A stretch of 64,000 nt of DNA from Hyperoodon ampullatus (lineage: Eukaryota > Chordata > Mammalia > Artiodactyla > Ziphiidae): the NCBI GenBank assembly GCA_949752795.1, contig CATKHW010000011.1:310001-374000 (forward strand), written 5' to 3'. The position numbers were made by a program, and so were the translations under genes. Below are positions 48,697 through 62,600 of this stretch, piece after piece (position 1 is the first letter of the stretch; every line of letters begins with the position of its first letter). The notes beneath the pieces were generated by a model. The model searched no databases. It was not told the DNA's origin and worked only from the letters and a program-made list of their open reading frames with translations.

Positions 48697-50435
48697 TGCC
48701 AAATTGGCAACCTGTGCGAACCAGGAGGTTAAAGGGGCTGTCTCTCCAAGTTGGGAGGTTGATAATAAAGCAGATGGAAAGTCAAACCGGAGCACCAGGA
48801 GAGGGACTATTCGTTGAGTTTTAGAAACCTTTCGTATTCACAGTGTGTCTGTTCTCTAGGATTCCCGTACATGTTATATCTGTAGTAATATTCCCTTCAA
48901 CCTGGAGAGTTGGGACCCATGGAATGTGTGCCATGCATTATTGCTTTAAAGGGTCTGCATTTGCTCACCCAATCTCACCAATCCTCTCAGTCCCAAGTGT
49001 CCAGCCTTATGCCACATCCAGCTGTCATTGTAGATAGGGTCATTTCAGGTTTCATCAGAGACCCTGAAGGAATTGTAAAGAATTTCCCAGTTTTTTTGTT
49101 TTATTTTTGAAATTCCTTTTTATAGTGGGTTTGAGCTGATTCTCGCTGCCATATTTATCCCAGCGTAGACACACTTGATTCCCTTACGGAGACATATCAA
49201 TACGTAGCTTTTAAGATTCTTACTAGTCAGATATATTCCTCTGCGGGAAATATGGGGTTTTGAGTCCCTTTCACTGAGGAAGGTGTAGGTCTTGTCTATT
49301 CCATAGTTGGTTTTTGGAACGGTACCTGTGCTTATATCAAACTCTGGTTTTATGCATCACCCCACCTCTCCTTCCCCCTTAAGCAGGCATAAGAGTGTTT
49401 TCTAAATGTGAGACACTGTTCTCTTTCCTAACTCAGTTCAAGTGTAGCCATGTTTACAGGATCTTCATAAGTGATATCTTATGATAAGTTTCTTTTTCTG
49501 TGTGACTTATTTCACTTAGAATCATCGTACCTGAATCCACCCATTTTGCTGCTACTGGTCTTATGACATTGATTTCATGGCTGAGGGATATTCCATCGTA
49601 CGTAAGTACCACAATTTTTTGAACCATTTTTATATTTCCTGGGATATTTAAGGTGTACCCAAGTTGAGGTCCTTGTAAGCAGTGCAGCCCTAAATTTTGG
49701 GGTGGCTGTGTCTTTTTGATTTTCAGTTTTCCCAAGGTGTATTCCCTAGACTGGAAGTGCCCTTGGCTCTGTAGCTCTGTTGTTTACTTGTTTTAGGGAA
49801 CACAATGCACTCCTCCAGAGAGGCAGTTGGCAATTTACATCCCGCCCATCAGCATAACAAGGCTCCCTGTTCTCCAGGGCCTGTCTTGCCTTTCTGGTTT
49901 TTACACATTTTGTGGATGTCCCTTTTGACCGGTGGGAAGTGATACTTCTTTGTAGTGCAGATTTGCATTGCCCGCTTGCTTGCTTGGCCAAAAAGGGCGT
50001 ATGCGTTTTCTCCTGAATATATTCAGGAGAAAACGCATACGCCCTTTTTGGCCAAGTGCATCATTGTCGAAGTTGTGCCCCTCTTCCTGTGCTTTAAAGG
50101 CGATTCCAACGTACCTCTGGAAATCTGTTTCCTGCTATTCTGCCTCGCTTTCAAGTCCGCCTCGTTGCCTTCCCTCAACAGATTTTTGGACGATAGTTGT
50201 CCTTTATTACTCGGCCAGTTTGTGAATTGCTGTGCCCCTGAGCTCCATTTTTCAACTCGTTTTTGGTGAGCTGACCGCAAGTCCAAAATTTTGGTTCAGG
50301 ATCTATACTGATTCCCAGTGGGTGGCTGAGACTTTGGTTAATTCTTCTTCCTGCCGGGAAATTACAGTGATATGTGCCCGTCCAAATGCCTAACAGCTAC
50401 TCTCTCATTGGTTCTCCCTCTTCCCTTTCATCCTC
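48697..50435. repeat. Satellite unit U29 (1739 bp)
   Basis: It is a canonical unit after the trimer block. Private changes are GTGTCTGTTC near 48845, CCCAGCGTAG near 49159, AAGGTGTATT near 49734 and TCCCAGTGGG near 50312. It has the CTGGAAATC form of the left-hand units. Palindrome 49983-50056 is perfect. Confidence 0.95.
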
Positions 50436-52173
50436 TGCCAAATTGGCAACCTGTGCGAACCAGGAGGTTAAAGGGGCTGTCTCTCCAAGTTGGGAGGTTG
50501 ATAATAAAGCAGATGGAAAGTCAAACCGGAGCACCAGGAGAGGGACTATTCGTTGAGTTTTAGAAACCTTTCGTATTCACAGTGTGTACGTTCTCTAGGA
50601 TTCCCGTACATGTTATATCTGTAGTAATATTCCCTTCAACCTGGAGAGTTGGGACCCATGGAATTTGTGCCATGCATTATTGCTTTAAATGGTCTGCATT
50701 TGTTCACCCAATCTCACCAATCCTCTCAGTCCAAAGTGTCCAGCCTTTTGCCACATCCAGCTGTCGTTGTAGATAGGGTCATTCCAGGTTTCATCAGAGA
50801 CCCTGAAGGAATTGTAAAGAATTTCCCAGTTTTTTTGTTTTGTTTCTGAAATTCCTTTTTATAGTGGGTTTGAGCTGATTCTCGCTGCCATGTTTATGCC
50901 AGTCTAGACACACTTGATTCCCTTACGGAGACATATCAATAGATAGGTTTTAAGATTCTTACTAGTCAGATATATTCCTCTGCGGGAAATATGTGGTTTT
51001 GAGTCCCTTTCACTGAGGAAGGTGTAGGTCTTGTCTATTCCATAGTTGGTTTTTGGAACGGTACCTGTGCTTATATCAAACTCTGGTTTTATGCATCACC
51101 CCACCTCTCCTTCCCCCTTAAGCAGGCATAAGAGTGTTTTCTAAATGTGAGACGCTGTTCTCTTTCCTAACTCAGTTCAAGTGTAGCCATGTTTACAGGA
51201 TCTTCATAAGTGATATCTTATGATAAGTTTCTTTTTCTGTGTGACTTATTTCACTTAGAATCATCGTATCTGAATCCACCCATTTTGCTGCTACTGGTCT
51301 TATGACATTGATTTCATGGCTGAGGGATATTCCATCGTACGTAAGTACCACAATTTTTTGAACCATTTTTATATTTCCTGGGATATTTAAAGTGTACCCA
51401 AGTTGAGGTCCTTGTAAGCAGTGCAGCCCTAAATTTTGGGGTGGCTGTGTCTTTTTGATATTCAGTTTTCCAAAGGTATATTCCTTAGACTGGAAGTGCC
51501 CTTGGCTCTGTAGCTCTGTTCTTTACTTGTTTTAGGGAACACAATGTACTCCTCCAGAGAGGCAGTTGGCAATTTACATCCGCCCATCAGCATAACAAGG
51601 CTCCCTGTTCTCCAGTGCCTGTCTTGCCTTTCTGGTTTTTACACATTTTGTGGATGTCCCTTTTGACCGGTGGGAAGTGATACTTCTTTGTAGTGCAGAT
51701 TTGCATTGCCCGCTTGCTTGCTTGGCCAAAAAGGGCGTATGCGTTTTCTCCTGAATATATTCAGGAGAAAATGCATACGCCCTTTTTGGCCAAGTGCATC
51801 ATTGCCGAATTTGTGCCCCTCATCCGGTGCTTTAAAGGTGATTCCAACGTACCTCTTGAAATCTGTTTCCTGCTATTCTGCTTCGCTTTCAAGTCCACCT
51901 CGTTGCCTTCCCTCAACAGATTTTTGGACGATAGGTGTCCTTTATTACTCGGCCAGTTTGTGAATTGCTGTGCCCCTGAGCTCCATTTTTCAACTCGTTT
52001 TTAGTGAGCTGACCGCAGGTCCAAAATTTTGGTTCAGGATCTATGCTGGTTCCCGGTGGGGGGCTGAGACTTTGGTTAATTCTTCTTCCTGCCGGGAAAT
52101 TAGAGTGATATGTGCCCGTCCAAATGCCTAACAGCTACTCTCTCATTGGTTCTCCCTCTTCCCTTTCATCCTC
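50436..52173. repeat. Satellite unit U30 (1738 bp), D type
   Basis: It starts the divergent right-hand domain. D markers are AAATGGTCTG, GTTTTGTTTC (AATAAA lost), CATGTTTATGCC, GAGACGCTG, CGTATCTGAA, GATATTCAG (51457), TTCCTTAGAC, TGTACTCC and ACATCCGCCC (1-bp deletion). Palindrome 51721-51794 has the AAAATGCAT change. Confidence 0.95.
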
Positions 52174-53910
52174 TGCCAAATTGGCAACCTGTGCGAACCA
52201 GGAGGTTAAAGGGGCTGTCTCTCCAAGTTGGGAGGTTGATAGTAAAGCAGGTGGAAAGTCAAACCGGAGCACCAGGAGAGGGACTATTCGTTGAGTTTTA
52301 GAAACCTTTCGTATTCACAGTGTGTCCGTTCTCTAGGTTTCCCGTACATGTTATAACTGTAGTAATATTCCCTTCAACCTGGAGAGTTGGGACCCATGGA
52401 ATGGCTGCCATGCATTAATGCTTTAAAGGTTCTGAATTTGTTCACCCAATCTCACCAATCCTCTCAGTCCATGTGTCCCGCCTTATGCCACATCCAGCTG
52501 TCATTGTAGATAGGGTCAGTCCAGGTTTCATCAGAGACTCTGAATGAATTGTAAAGAATTTCCCAGTTTTTTGTATTGTTTTTGAAATTCCTTTTTATAG
52601 TGAGTTTGAGCTGATTCTCGCTGCCATGTTTATGCCAGTCTAGACACACTTGGTTCCCTTACAGAGACATATCAATACATAGGTTTTAAGATTCTTACTA
52701 GTCAGATATATTCCTCTGCGGGAAATATGGGGTTTTGAGTCCCTTTCACTGAGGAAGGTGTAGGTCTTTCCTATTCCATAGTTGGTTTTTGGAACGGTAC
52801 CTCTGCTTATATCAAACTCTGGTTTTATGCATCACCCCACCTCTCCTTCCCCCTTAAGCAGGCATAAGAGTGTTTTCTAAATGTGAGACACTGTTCTCTT
52901 TCCTAACTCAGTTCAAGTGTAGCCATGTTTACAGGATCTTCATAAGTGATATCTTATGATAAGTTTCTTTTTCTCTGTGACTTATTTCACTTAGAATCAT
53001 CGTACCTGAATCCACCCATTTTGCTGCTACTGGTCTTATGACATTGATTTCATGGCTGAGGGATATTCCATCGTATGTAAGTACCACAATTTTTTGAACC
53101 ATTTTTATATTTCCTGGGATATTTAAGGTGTACCCAAGTTGAGGTCCTTGTAAGCAGTGCAGCCCTAAATTTTGGGGTGGCTGTGTCTTTTTGATTTTCA
53201 GTTTTCCCAAGGTATATTCCCTAGACTGGAAGTGCCCTTGGCTCTGTAGCTCTGTTGTTTACTTGTTTTAGGGAACACAATGCACTCCTCCAGAGAGGCA
53301 GTTGGCAATTTACATCCCGCCCATCAGCATAACAAGGCTCCCTGTTCTCCAGGGCCTGTCTTGCCTTTCTGGTTTTTACACATTTTGTGGATGTCCCATT
53401 TGACCGGTGGGAAGTGATACTTCTTTGTAGTGCAGATTTGCATTGCCCGCTTGCTTGCTTGGCCAAAAGGGGCGTATGCGTTTTCTCCTGAATATATTCA
53501 GGAGAAAACGCATACGCCCTTTTTGGCCAAGTGCATCATTGACGAAGTTGTGCCCCTCTTCCTGTGCTTTAAAGGCGATTCCAACGTACCTCTTGAAATC
53601 TGTTTCCTGCTTTTCTGCCTCGCTTTCAAGTCCGCCTCGTGGCCTTCCCTCAACAGATATTTGGACGATAGTTGTCCTTAATTACTCGGCCAGTTTGTGA
53701 ATTGCTGTGCCCCTGAGCTCCATTTTTCAACTCGTTTTAGGTGAGCTGACCGCAAGTCCAAAATTTTGGTTCAGGACCTATAGTGGTTCCCGGAGGGGGG
53801 CTGAGACTTTGGTTAATTCTTCTTCCTGCCGGGAAATTACAGTGATATGTGCCCGTCCAAATGCCTAACAGCTACTCTCTCATTGGTTCTCCCTCTTCCC
53901 TTTCATCCTC
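52174..53910. repeat. Satellite unit U31 (1737 bp), E type
   Basis: E markers are GATAGTAAAGCAGG near 52226, GTTTCCCGTAC, GTTATAACTG, CATTAATGC, GTGTCCCGCC and TTTCTCTGTGAC. It has 1-bp losses near 52470 and in the T-rich tract near 52566, where AATAAA is gone. The palindrome at 53458-53531 has the only left-arm mismatch in the window (CCAAAAGGGG). Confidence 0.95.
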
Positions 53911-55649
53911 TGCCAAATTGGCAACCTGTGCGAACCAGGAGGTTAAAAGGGCTGTCTCTCCAAGTTGGGAGGTTGATAGTAAAGCAGATGGAAAGTCAAA
54001 CCGGAGCACCAGGAGAGGGACTATTCGTTGAGTTTTAGAAACCTTTCGTATTCACAGTGTGTCCGTTCTCTAGGTTTCCCGTACATGTTATAACTGTAGT
54101 AATATTCCCTTCAACCTGGAGAGTTGGGACCCATGGAATGTGTGCCATGCATTATTGCTTTAAATGGTCTGCATTTGTTCACGCAATCTCACCAATCCTC
54201 TCAGTCCAAAGTGTACAGCCTTATGCCACATCCAGCTGTCGGTGTAGATAGGGTCATTTCAGGTTTCATCAGAGACCCTGAAGGAATTGTAAAGAATTTC
54301 TCAGTTTTTTTGTTTTATTTTTGAAATTCCTTTTTATAGTGGGTTTGAGCTGATTCTCGCTGCCATATTTATCCCAGTCTAGACACACTTGATTCCCTTA
54401 CGGACACATATCAATACGTAGCTTTTAAGATTCTTACTAGTCAGATATATTCCTCTGCGGGAAATATGGGGTTTTGAGTCCCTTTCACTGAGGAAGGTGT
54501 AGGTCTTGTCTATTCCATAGTTGGTTTTTGGAACGGTACCTGTGCTTATATCAAACTCTGGTTTTATTCATCACCCCACCTCTCCTTCCCCCTTAAGCAG
54601 GCATAAGAGTGTTTCCTAAATGTGAGACACTGTGCTCTTTCCTAACTCAGTTCAAGTGTAGCCATGTTTACAGGATCTTCATAAGTGATATCTTATGATA
54701 AGTTTCTTTTTCTGTGTGACTTATTTCACTTAGAATCATTGTACCTGATTCCACCCATTTTGCTGCTACTGGTCTTATGACATTGATTTCATGGCTGAGG
54801 GATATTCCATCGTACGTAAGTACCACAATTTTTTGAACCATTTTTATATTTCCTGGGATATTTAAGGTGTACCCAAGTTGAGGTCCTTGTAAGCAGTGCA
54901 GCCCTAAATTTTGGGGTGGCTGTGTCTTTTTGATTTTCAGTTTTCCCAAGGTATATTCCCTAGACTGGAAGTGCCCTTGGCTCTGTAGCTCTGTTGTTTA
55001 CTTGTTTTAGGGAACACAATGCACTCCTCCAGAGAGGCAGTTGGCAATTTACATCCCGCCCATCAGCATAACAAGGCTCCCTGTTCTCCAGGGCCTGTCT
55101 TGCCTTTCTGGTTTTTACACATTTTGTGGATGTCCCTTTTGACCGGTGGGAAGTGATACTTCTTTGTAGTGCAGATTTGCATTGCCCGCTTGCTTGCTTG
55201 GCCAAAAAGGGCGTATGCGTTTTCTCCTGAATATATTCAGGAGAAAATGCATACGCCCTTTTTGGCCAAGTGCATCATTGTCGAAGTTGTGCCCCTCTTC
55301 CTGTGCTTTAAAGGTGATTCCAACGTACCTCTTGAAATCTGTTTCCTGCTATTCTGCCTCGCTTTCAAGTCCGCCTCATTGCCTTCCCTCAACAGATTTT
55401 TGGACGATAGTTGTCCTTTATTACTCGGCCAGTTTGTGAATTGCTGTGCCCCTGAGCTCCATTTTTCAACTCGTTTTTGGTGAGCTGACCGCAAGTCCAA
55501 AACTTTGGTTCAGGATCTATACTGATTCCCGGTGGGTGGCTGAGACTTTGGTTAATTCTTCTTCCTGCCGGGAAATTACAGTGATATGTGCCCGTCCAAA
55601 TGCCTAACAGCTACTCTCTCATTGGTTCTCCCTCTTCCCTTTCATCCTC
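53911..55649. repeat. Satellite unit U32 (1739 bp)
   Basis: It starts E-like (GATAGTAAAGCAGATGG, GTTTCCCG, TAACTG), then D-like (AAATGGTCTG), then becomes canonical after about 54300, with AATAAA present. Private changes are GTGTACAGCC, CTGTCGGTG, TTATTCATC, GTTTCCTAAA and GTACCTGATTCC. Palindrome 55197-55270 has the AAAATGCAT change. Confidence 0.95.
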
Positions 55650-57387
55650 TGCCAAATTGGCAACCTGTGCGAACCAGGAGGTTAAAGGGGCTGTCTCTCC
55701 AAGTTGGGAGGTTGATAATAAAGCAGATGGAAAGTCAAACCGGAACACCAGGAGAGGGACTATTCGTTGAGTTTTAGAAACCTTTTGTATTCACAGTGTG
55801 TCCGTTCTCTAGGATTCCCGTACATGTTATATCTGTAGTAATATTCCCTTCAACCTGGAGAGTTGGTACCCATGGAATGTGTGCCATGCATTATTGCTTT
55901 AAATGGTCTGCATTTGTTCACCCAATCTCACCAATCCTCTCAGTCCAAAGTGTCCAGCCTTATGCCACATCCAGCTGTCGTTGTAGATAGGGTCATTCCA
56001 GGTTTCATCAGAGACCCTGAAGGAATTGTAAAGAATTTCCCAGTTTTTTTGTTTTGTTTTTGAAATTCCTTTTTATAGTGGGTTTGAGCTGATTCTCGCT
56101 GCCATGTTTATGCCAGTCTAGACACACTTGATTCCCTTACGGAGACATATCAATACATAGGTTTTAAGATTCTTACTAGTCAGATATATTCCTCTGCGGG
56201 AAATATGGGGTTTTGAGTCCCTTTCACTGAGGAAGGTGTAGGTCTTGTCTATTCCATAGTTTGTTTTTGGAACGGTACCTGTGCTTATATCAAACTCTGG
56301 TTTTATGCATCACCCCACCTCTCCTTCCCCCTTAAGGAGGCATAAGAGTGTTTTCTAAATGTGAGACGCTGTTCTCTTTCCTAACTCAGTTCAAGTGTAG
56401 CCATGTTTACAGGATCTTCATAAGTGATATCTTATGATAAGTTTCTTTTTCTGTGTGACTTATTTCACTTAGAATCATCGTATCTGAATCCACCCATTTT
56501 GCTGCTACTGGTCTTATGACATTGATTTCATGGGTGAGGGATATTCCATCGTACGTAAGTACCACAATTTTTTGAACCATTTTTATATTTCCTGGGATAT
56601 TTAAGGTGTACCCAAGTTGAGGTCCTTGTAAGCAGTGCAGCCCTAAATTTTGGGGTGGCTGTGTCTTTTTGATATTCAGTTTTCCAAAGGTATATTCCTT
56701 AGACTGGAAGTGCCCTTGGCTCTGTAGCTCTGTTCTTTACTTGTTTTAGGGAACACAATGTACTCCTCCAGAGAGGCAGTTGGCAATTTACATCCGCCCA
56801 TCATCATAACAAGGCTCCCTGTTCTCCAGTGCCTGTCTTGCCTTTCTGGTTTTTACACATTTTGTGGATGTCCCTTTTGACCGGTGGTAAGTGATACTTC
56901 TTTGTAATGCAGATTTGCATTGCCCGATTGCTTGCTTGGCCAAAAAGGGCGTATGCGTTTTCTCCTGAATATATTCAGGAGAAAACGCATACGCCCTTTT
57001 TGGCCACGTGCATCATTGCCGAAGTTGTGCCCCTCATCTGGTGCTTTAAAGGTGATTCCAACGTACCTCTTGAAATCTGTTTCCTGCTATTCTGCTTCGC
57101 TTTCAAGTCCACCTCGTTGCCTTCCCTCAACAGATTTTTGGACGATAGTTGTCCTTTATTACTCGGCCAGTTTGTGAATTGCTGTGCCCCTGAGCTCCAT
57201 TTTTCAACTCGTTTTTGGTGAGCTGACCGCAGGTCCAAAATTTTGGTTCAGGATCTATGCTGGTTCCCGGTGGGGTGCTGAGACTTTGGTTAATTCTTCT
57301 TCCTGCCGGGAAATTACAGTGATATGTGCCCGTCCAAATGCCTAACAGCTACTCTCTCATTGGTTCTCCCTCTTCCCTTTCATCCTC
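55650..57387. repeat. Satellite unit U33 (1738 bp), D type
   Basis: It has the D markers of U30 at about +5214 (GATATTCAG at 56671). AATAAA is lost. Private changes are GTTGGTACCC near 55863, ATGGGTGAG near 56530 and TTAAGGAGG near 56332. Palindrome 56935-57008 has an outermost-end mismatch (GGCCACG), shared with U36. Confidence 0.95.
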
Positions 57388-59124
57388 TGCCAAATTGGCA
57401 ACCTGTGCGAACCAGGAGGTTAAAGGGGCTGTCTCTCCAAGTTGGGAGGTTGATAGTAAAGCAGGTGGAAAGTCAAACCGGAGCACCAGGAGAGGGACTA
57501 TTCGTTGAGTTTTAGAAACCTTTCGTATTCACAGTGTGTCCGTTCTCTAGGTTTCCCGTACATGTTATAACTGTAGTAATATTCCCTTCAACCTGGAGAG
57601 TTGGGACCCATGGAATGGGTGCCATGCATTAATGCTTTAAAGGTTCTGCATTTGTTCACCCAATCTCACCAATCCTCTCAGTCCAAGTGTCCCGCCTTAT
57701 GCCACATCCAGCTGTCGTTGTAGATTGGGTCAGTCCAGGTTTCATCAGAGACTCTGAAGGAATTGTAAAGAATTTCCCAGGTTTTTGTTTTGTTTTTGAA
57801 ATTCCTTTTTATAGTGGGTTTGAGCTGATTCTCGCTGCCATGTTTATGCCAGTCTAGACACACTTGGTTCCCTTACGGAGACATATCAATACATAGGTTT
57901 TAAGATTCTTACTAGTCAGATATATTCCTCTGCGGGAAATATGGGGTTTTGAGTCCCTTTCACTGAGGAAGGTGTAGGTCTTGCCTATTCCATAGTTGGT
58001 TTTTGGAACGGTACCTGTGCTTATATCAAACTCTGGTTTTATGCATCACCCCACCTCTCCTTCCCCCTTAAGCAGGCATAAGAGTGTTTTCTAAATGTGA
58101 GACACTGTTCTCTTTCCTAACTCAGTTCAAGTGTAGCCATGTTTACAGGATCTTCATAAGTGATATCTTATGATAAGTTTCTTTTTCTCTGTGACTTATT
58201 TCACTTAGAATCATCGTACCTGAATCCACCCATTTTGCTGCTACTGGTCTTATGACATTGATTTCATGGCTGAGGGATATTCCATCGTACGTAAGTACCA
58301 CAATTTTTTGAACCATTTTTATATTTCCTGGGATATTTAAGGTGTACCCAAGTTGAGGTCCTTGTAAGCAGTGCAGCCCAAAATTTTGGGGTGGCTCTGT
58401 CTTATTGATTTCCAGTTTTTCCCAGGTATATTCCCTAGACTGGAAGTGCCCTTGGCTCTGTAGCTCTGTTGTTTACTTGTTTTAGGGAACAAAATGCACT
58501 CCTCCAGAGAGGCAGTTGGCAATTTACATCCCGTCCATCAGCATAACAAGGCTCCCTGTTCTCCAGGACCAGTCTTGCCTTTCTGGTTTTTACACATTTT
58601 GTGGATGTCCCTTTTGACCGGTGGGAAGTGATACTTCTTTGTAGTGCAGATTTGCATTGCCCGCTTGCTTGCTTGGCCAAAAAGGGCGTATGCGTTTTCT
58701 CCTGAATATATTCAGGAGAAAACGCATACGCCCTTTTTGGCCAAGTGCATCATTGTCGAAGTTGTGCCCCTCTTCCTGTGCTTTAAAGGCGATTCCAACG
58801 TACCTCTGGAAATCTGTTTCCTGCTATTCTGCCTCGCTTTCAAGTCCGCCTCGTTGCCTTCCCTCAACAGATTTTTGGACGATAGTTGTCCTTTATTACT
58901 CGGCCAGTTTGTGAATTGCTGTGCCCCTGAGCTCCATTTTTCAACTCGTTTTTGGTGAGCTGACCGCAAGTCCAAAATTTTGGTTCAGGATCTATACTGA
59001 TTCCCGGTGGGTGGCTGAGACTTTGGTTAATTCTTCTTCCTGCCGGGAAATTACAGTGATATGTGCCCGTCCAAATGCCTAACAGCTACTCTCTCATTGG
59101 TTCTCCCTCTTCCCTTTCATCCTC
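57388..59124. repeat. Satellite unit U34 (1737 bp), E type then canonical
   Basis: It is E type up to about 58600: GTGTCCCGCC, CAGGTTTTTGTTTTG, CCCAAAATTTTGG, GTCTTATTG, GGGAACAAAATG, CCCGTCCATC and AGGACCAGTC. It then becomes canonical with the CTGGAAATC form. Palindrome 58672-58745 is perfect. Confidence 0.95.
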
Positions 59125-60862
59125 TGCCAAATTGGCAACCTGTGCGAACCAGGAGGTTAAAGGGGGTGTCTCTCCATGTTGGGAGGTTGATAATAAAGCA
59201 GATGGAAAGTCAAACCGGAGCACCAGGAGAGGGACTATTCGTTGAGTTTTAGAAACCTTTCGTATTCACAGTGTGTCCGTTCTCTAGGATTCCCGTACAT
59301 GTTATATCTGTAGTAATATTCCCTTCAACCTGGAGAGTTGGGACCCATGGAATGTGTGCCATGCATTATTGCTTTAAAGGGTCTGCATTTGCTCACCCAA
59401 TCTCACCAATCCTCTCAGTCCCAAGTGTCCAGCCTTATGCCACATCCAGCTGTCATTGTAGATAGGGTCATTTCAGGTTTCATCAGAGACCCTGAAGGAA
59501 TTGTAAAGAATTTCCCAGTTTTTTTGTTTTATTTTTGAAATTCCTTTTTATAGTGGGTTTGAGCTGATTCTCGCTGCCATATTTATCCCAGTCTAGACAC
59601 ACTTGATTCCCTTACGGACACATATCAATACATAGGTTTTAAGATTCTTACTAGTCAGATATATTCCTCTGCGGGAAATATGGGGTTTTGAGTCCCTTTC
59701 ACTGAGGAAGGTGTAGGTCTTGTCTATTCCATAGTTGGTTTTTGGAACGGTACCTGTGCTTATATCAAACTCTGGTTTTATGCATCACCCCACCTCTCCT
59801 TCCCCCTTAAGCAGGCATAAGAGTGTTTTCTAAATGTGAGACACTGTTCTCTTTCCTAACTCAGTTCAAGTGTAGCCATGTTTACAGGATCTTCATAAGT
59901 GATATCTTATGATAAGTTTCTTTTTCTGTGTGACTTATTTCACTTAGAATCATCGTACCTGAATCCACCCATTTTGCTGCTACTGGTCTTATGACATTGA
60001 TTTCATGGCTGAGGGATATTCCATCGTACGTAAGTACCACAATTTTTTGAACCATTTTTATATTTCCTGGGATATTTAAGGTGTACCCAAGTTGAGGTCC
60101 TTGTAAGCAGTGCAGCCCTAAATTTTGGGGTGGCTGTGTCTTTTTGATTTTCAGTTTTCCCAAGGTATATTCCCTAGACTGGAAGTGCCCTTGGCTCTGT
60201 AGCTCTGTTGTTTACTTGTTTTAGGGAACACAATGCACTCCTCCAGAGAGGCAGTTGGCAATTTACATCCTGCCCATCAGCATAACAAGGCTCCCTGTTC
60301 TCCAGGGCCTGTCTTGCCTTTCTGGTTTTTACACATTTTGTGGATGTCCCTTTTGACCGGTGGGAAGTGATACTTCTTTGTAGTGCAGATTTGCATTGCC
60401 CGCTTGCTTGCTTGGCCAAAAAGGGCGTATGCGTTTTCTCCTGAATATATTCAGGAGAAAACGCATACGCCCTTTTTGGCCAAGTGCATCATTGTCGAAG
60501 TTGTGCCCCTCTTCCTGTGCTTTAAAGGCGATTCCAACGTACCTCTTGAAATCTGTTTCCTGCTATTCTGCCTCGCTTTCAAGTCCGCCTCGTTGCCTTC
60601 CCTCAACAGATTTTTGGACGATAGTTGTCCTTTATTACTCGGCCAGTTTGTGAATTGCTGTGCCCCTGAGCTCCATTTTTCAACTCGTTTTTGGTGAGCT
60701 GACCGCAAGTCCAAAATTTTGGTTCAGGATCTATACTAATTCCCGGTGGGTGGCTGAGACTTTGGTAATTCTTCTTCCTGCCGGGAAATTACAGTGATAT
60801 GTGCCTGTCCAAATGCCTAACAGCTACTCTCTCATTGGTTCTCCCTCTTCCCTTTCATCCTC
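59125..60862. repeat. Satellite unit U35 (1738 bp)
   Basis: A largely canonical unit inside the divergent domain. Markers are GGGGGTGTCTCTCCATG near 59162, CGGACACAT near 59614 (shared with U32 and U36), CATCCTGCCC near 60266, ATACTAATTCC near 60733 and a 1-bp loss TTTGGTAATTC near 60763. Palindrome 60411-60484 is perfect. Confidence 0.95.
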
Positions 60863-62600
60863 TGCCAAATTGGCAACCTGTGCGAACCAGGAGGTTAAAG
60901 GGGCTGTCTCTCCAAGTTGGGAGGTTGATAATAAAGCAGATGGAAAGTCAAACCAGAGCACCAGGAGAGGGACTATTCGTTGAGTTTTAGAAACCTTTCA
61001 TATTCACAGTGTGTCCGTTCTCTAGGATTCCCGTACATGTTATATCTGTAGTAATGTTCCCTTCAACCTGGAGTGTAGGGACCCATGGAATGTGTGCCAT
61101 GCATTATTGCTTTAAAGGGTCTGCATTTGCTCACCCAATCTCACCAATCCTCTCAGTCCCAAGTGTCCAGCCTTATGCCACATCCAGCTGTCATTGTAGA
61201 TAGGGTCATTTCAGGTTTCATCAGAGACCCTGAAGGAATTGTAAAGAATTTCCCAGTTTTTTTGTTTTATTTTTGAAATTCCTTTTTATAGTGGGTTTGA
61301 GCTGATTCTCGCTGCCATATTTATCCCAGTCTAGACACACTTGATTCCCTTACGGACACATATCAATACATAGGTTTTAAGATTCTTACTAGTCAGATAT
61401 ATTCCTCTGCGGGAAATATGGGGTTTTGAGTCCCTTTCACTGAGGAAGGTGTAGGTCTTGTCTATTCCATAGTTGGTTTTTGGAACGGTACCTGTGCTTA
61501 TATCAAACTCTGGTTTTATGCATCACCCCACCTCTCCTTCCCCCTTAAGCAGGCATAAGAGTGTTTTCTAAATGTGAGACACTGTTCTCTTTCCTAACTC
61601 AGTTCAAGTGTAGCCATGTTTACAGGATCTTCATAAGTGATATCTTATGATAAGTTTCTTTTTCTGTGTGACTTATTTCACTTAGAATCATCGTACCTGA
61701 ATCCACCCATTTTGCTGCTACTGGTCTTATGACATTGATTTCATGGCTGAGGGATATTCCATCGTACGTAAGTACCACAATTTTTTGAACCATGTTTATA
61801 TTTCCTGGGATATTTAAGGTGTACCCAAGTTGAGGTCCTTGTAAGCAGTGCAGCCCTAAATTTTGGGGTGGCTGTGTCTTTTTGATATTCAGTTTTCCAA
61901 AGGTATATTCCTTAGACTGGAAGTGCCCTTGGCTCTGTAGCTCTGTTCTTTACTTGTTTTAGGGAACACAATGTACTCCTCCAGAGAGGCAGTTGGCAAT
62001 TTACATCCGCCCATCATCATAACAAGGCTCCCTGTTCTCCAGTGCCTGTCTTGCCTTTCTGGTTTTTACACATTTTGTGGATGTCCCTTTTGACCGGTGG
62101 TAAGTGATACTTCTTTGTAATGCAGATTTGCATTGCCCGATTGCTTGCTTGGCCAAAAAGGGCGTATGCGTTTTCTCCTGAATATATTCAGGAGAAAACG
62201 CATACGCCCTTTTTGGCCACGTGCATCATTGCCGAAGTTGTGCCCCTCATCTGGTGCTTTAAAGGTGATTCCAACGTACCTCTTGAAATCTGTTTCCTGC
62301 TATTCTGCTTCGCTTTCAAGTCCACCTCGTTGCCTTCCCTCAACAGATTTTTGGACGATAGTTGTCCTTTATTACTCGGCCAGTTTGTGAATTGCTGTGC
62401 CCCTGAGCTCCATTTTTCAACTCGTTTTTGGTGAGCTGACCGCAGGTCCAAAATTTTGGTTCAGGATCTATGCTGGTTCCCGGTGGGGTGCTGAGACTTT
62501 GGTTAATTCTTCTTCCTGCCGGGAAATTACAGTGATATGTGCCCGTCCAAATGCCTAACAGCTACTCTCTCATTGGTTCTCCCTCTTCCCTTTCATCCTC
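60863..62600. repeat. Satellite unit U36 (1738 bp), canonical/D recombinant
   Basis: The first ~1 kb is canonical (AATAAA present, CGTACCTGAA) with private changes TTTCATATTC, AATGTTCCC and GGAGTGTAGGGAC. From 61884 it is D type (GATATTCAG, TTCCTTAGAC, TGTACTCC, CATCCGCCC). Palindrome 62148-62221 carries the GGCCACG end mismatch of U33. Confidence 0.95.
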
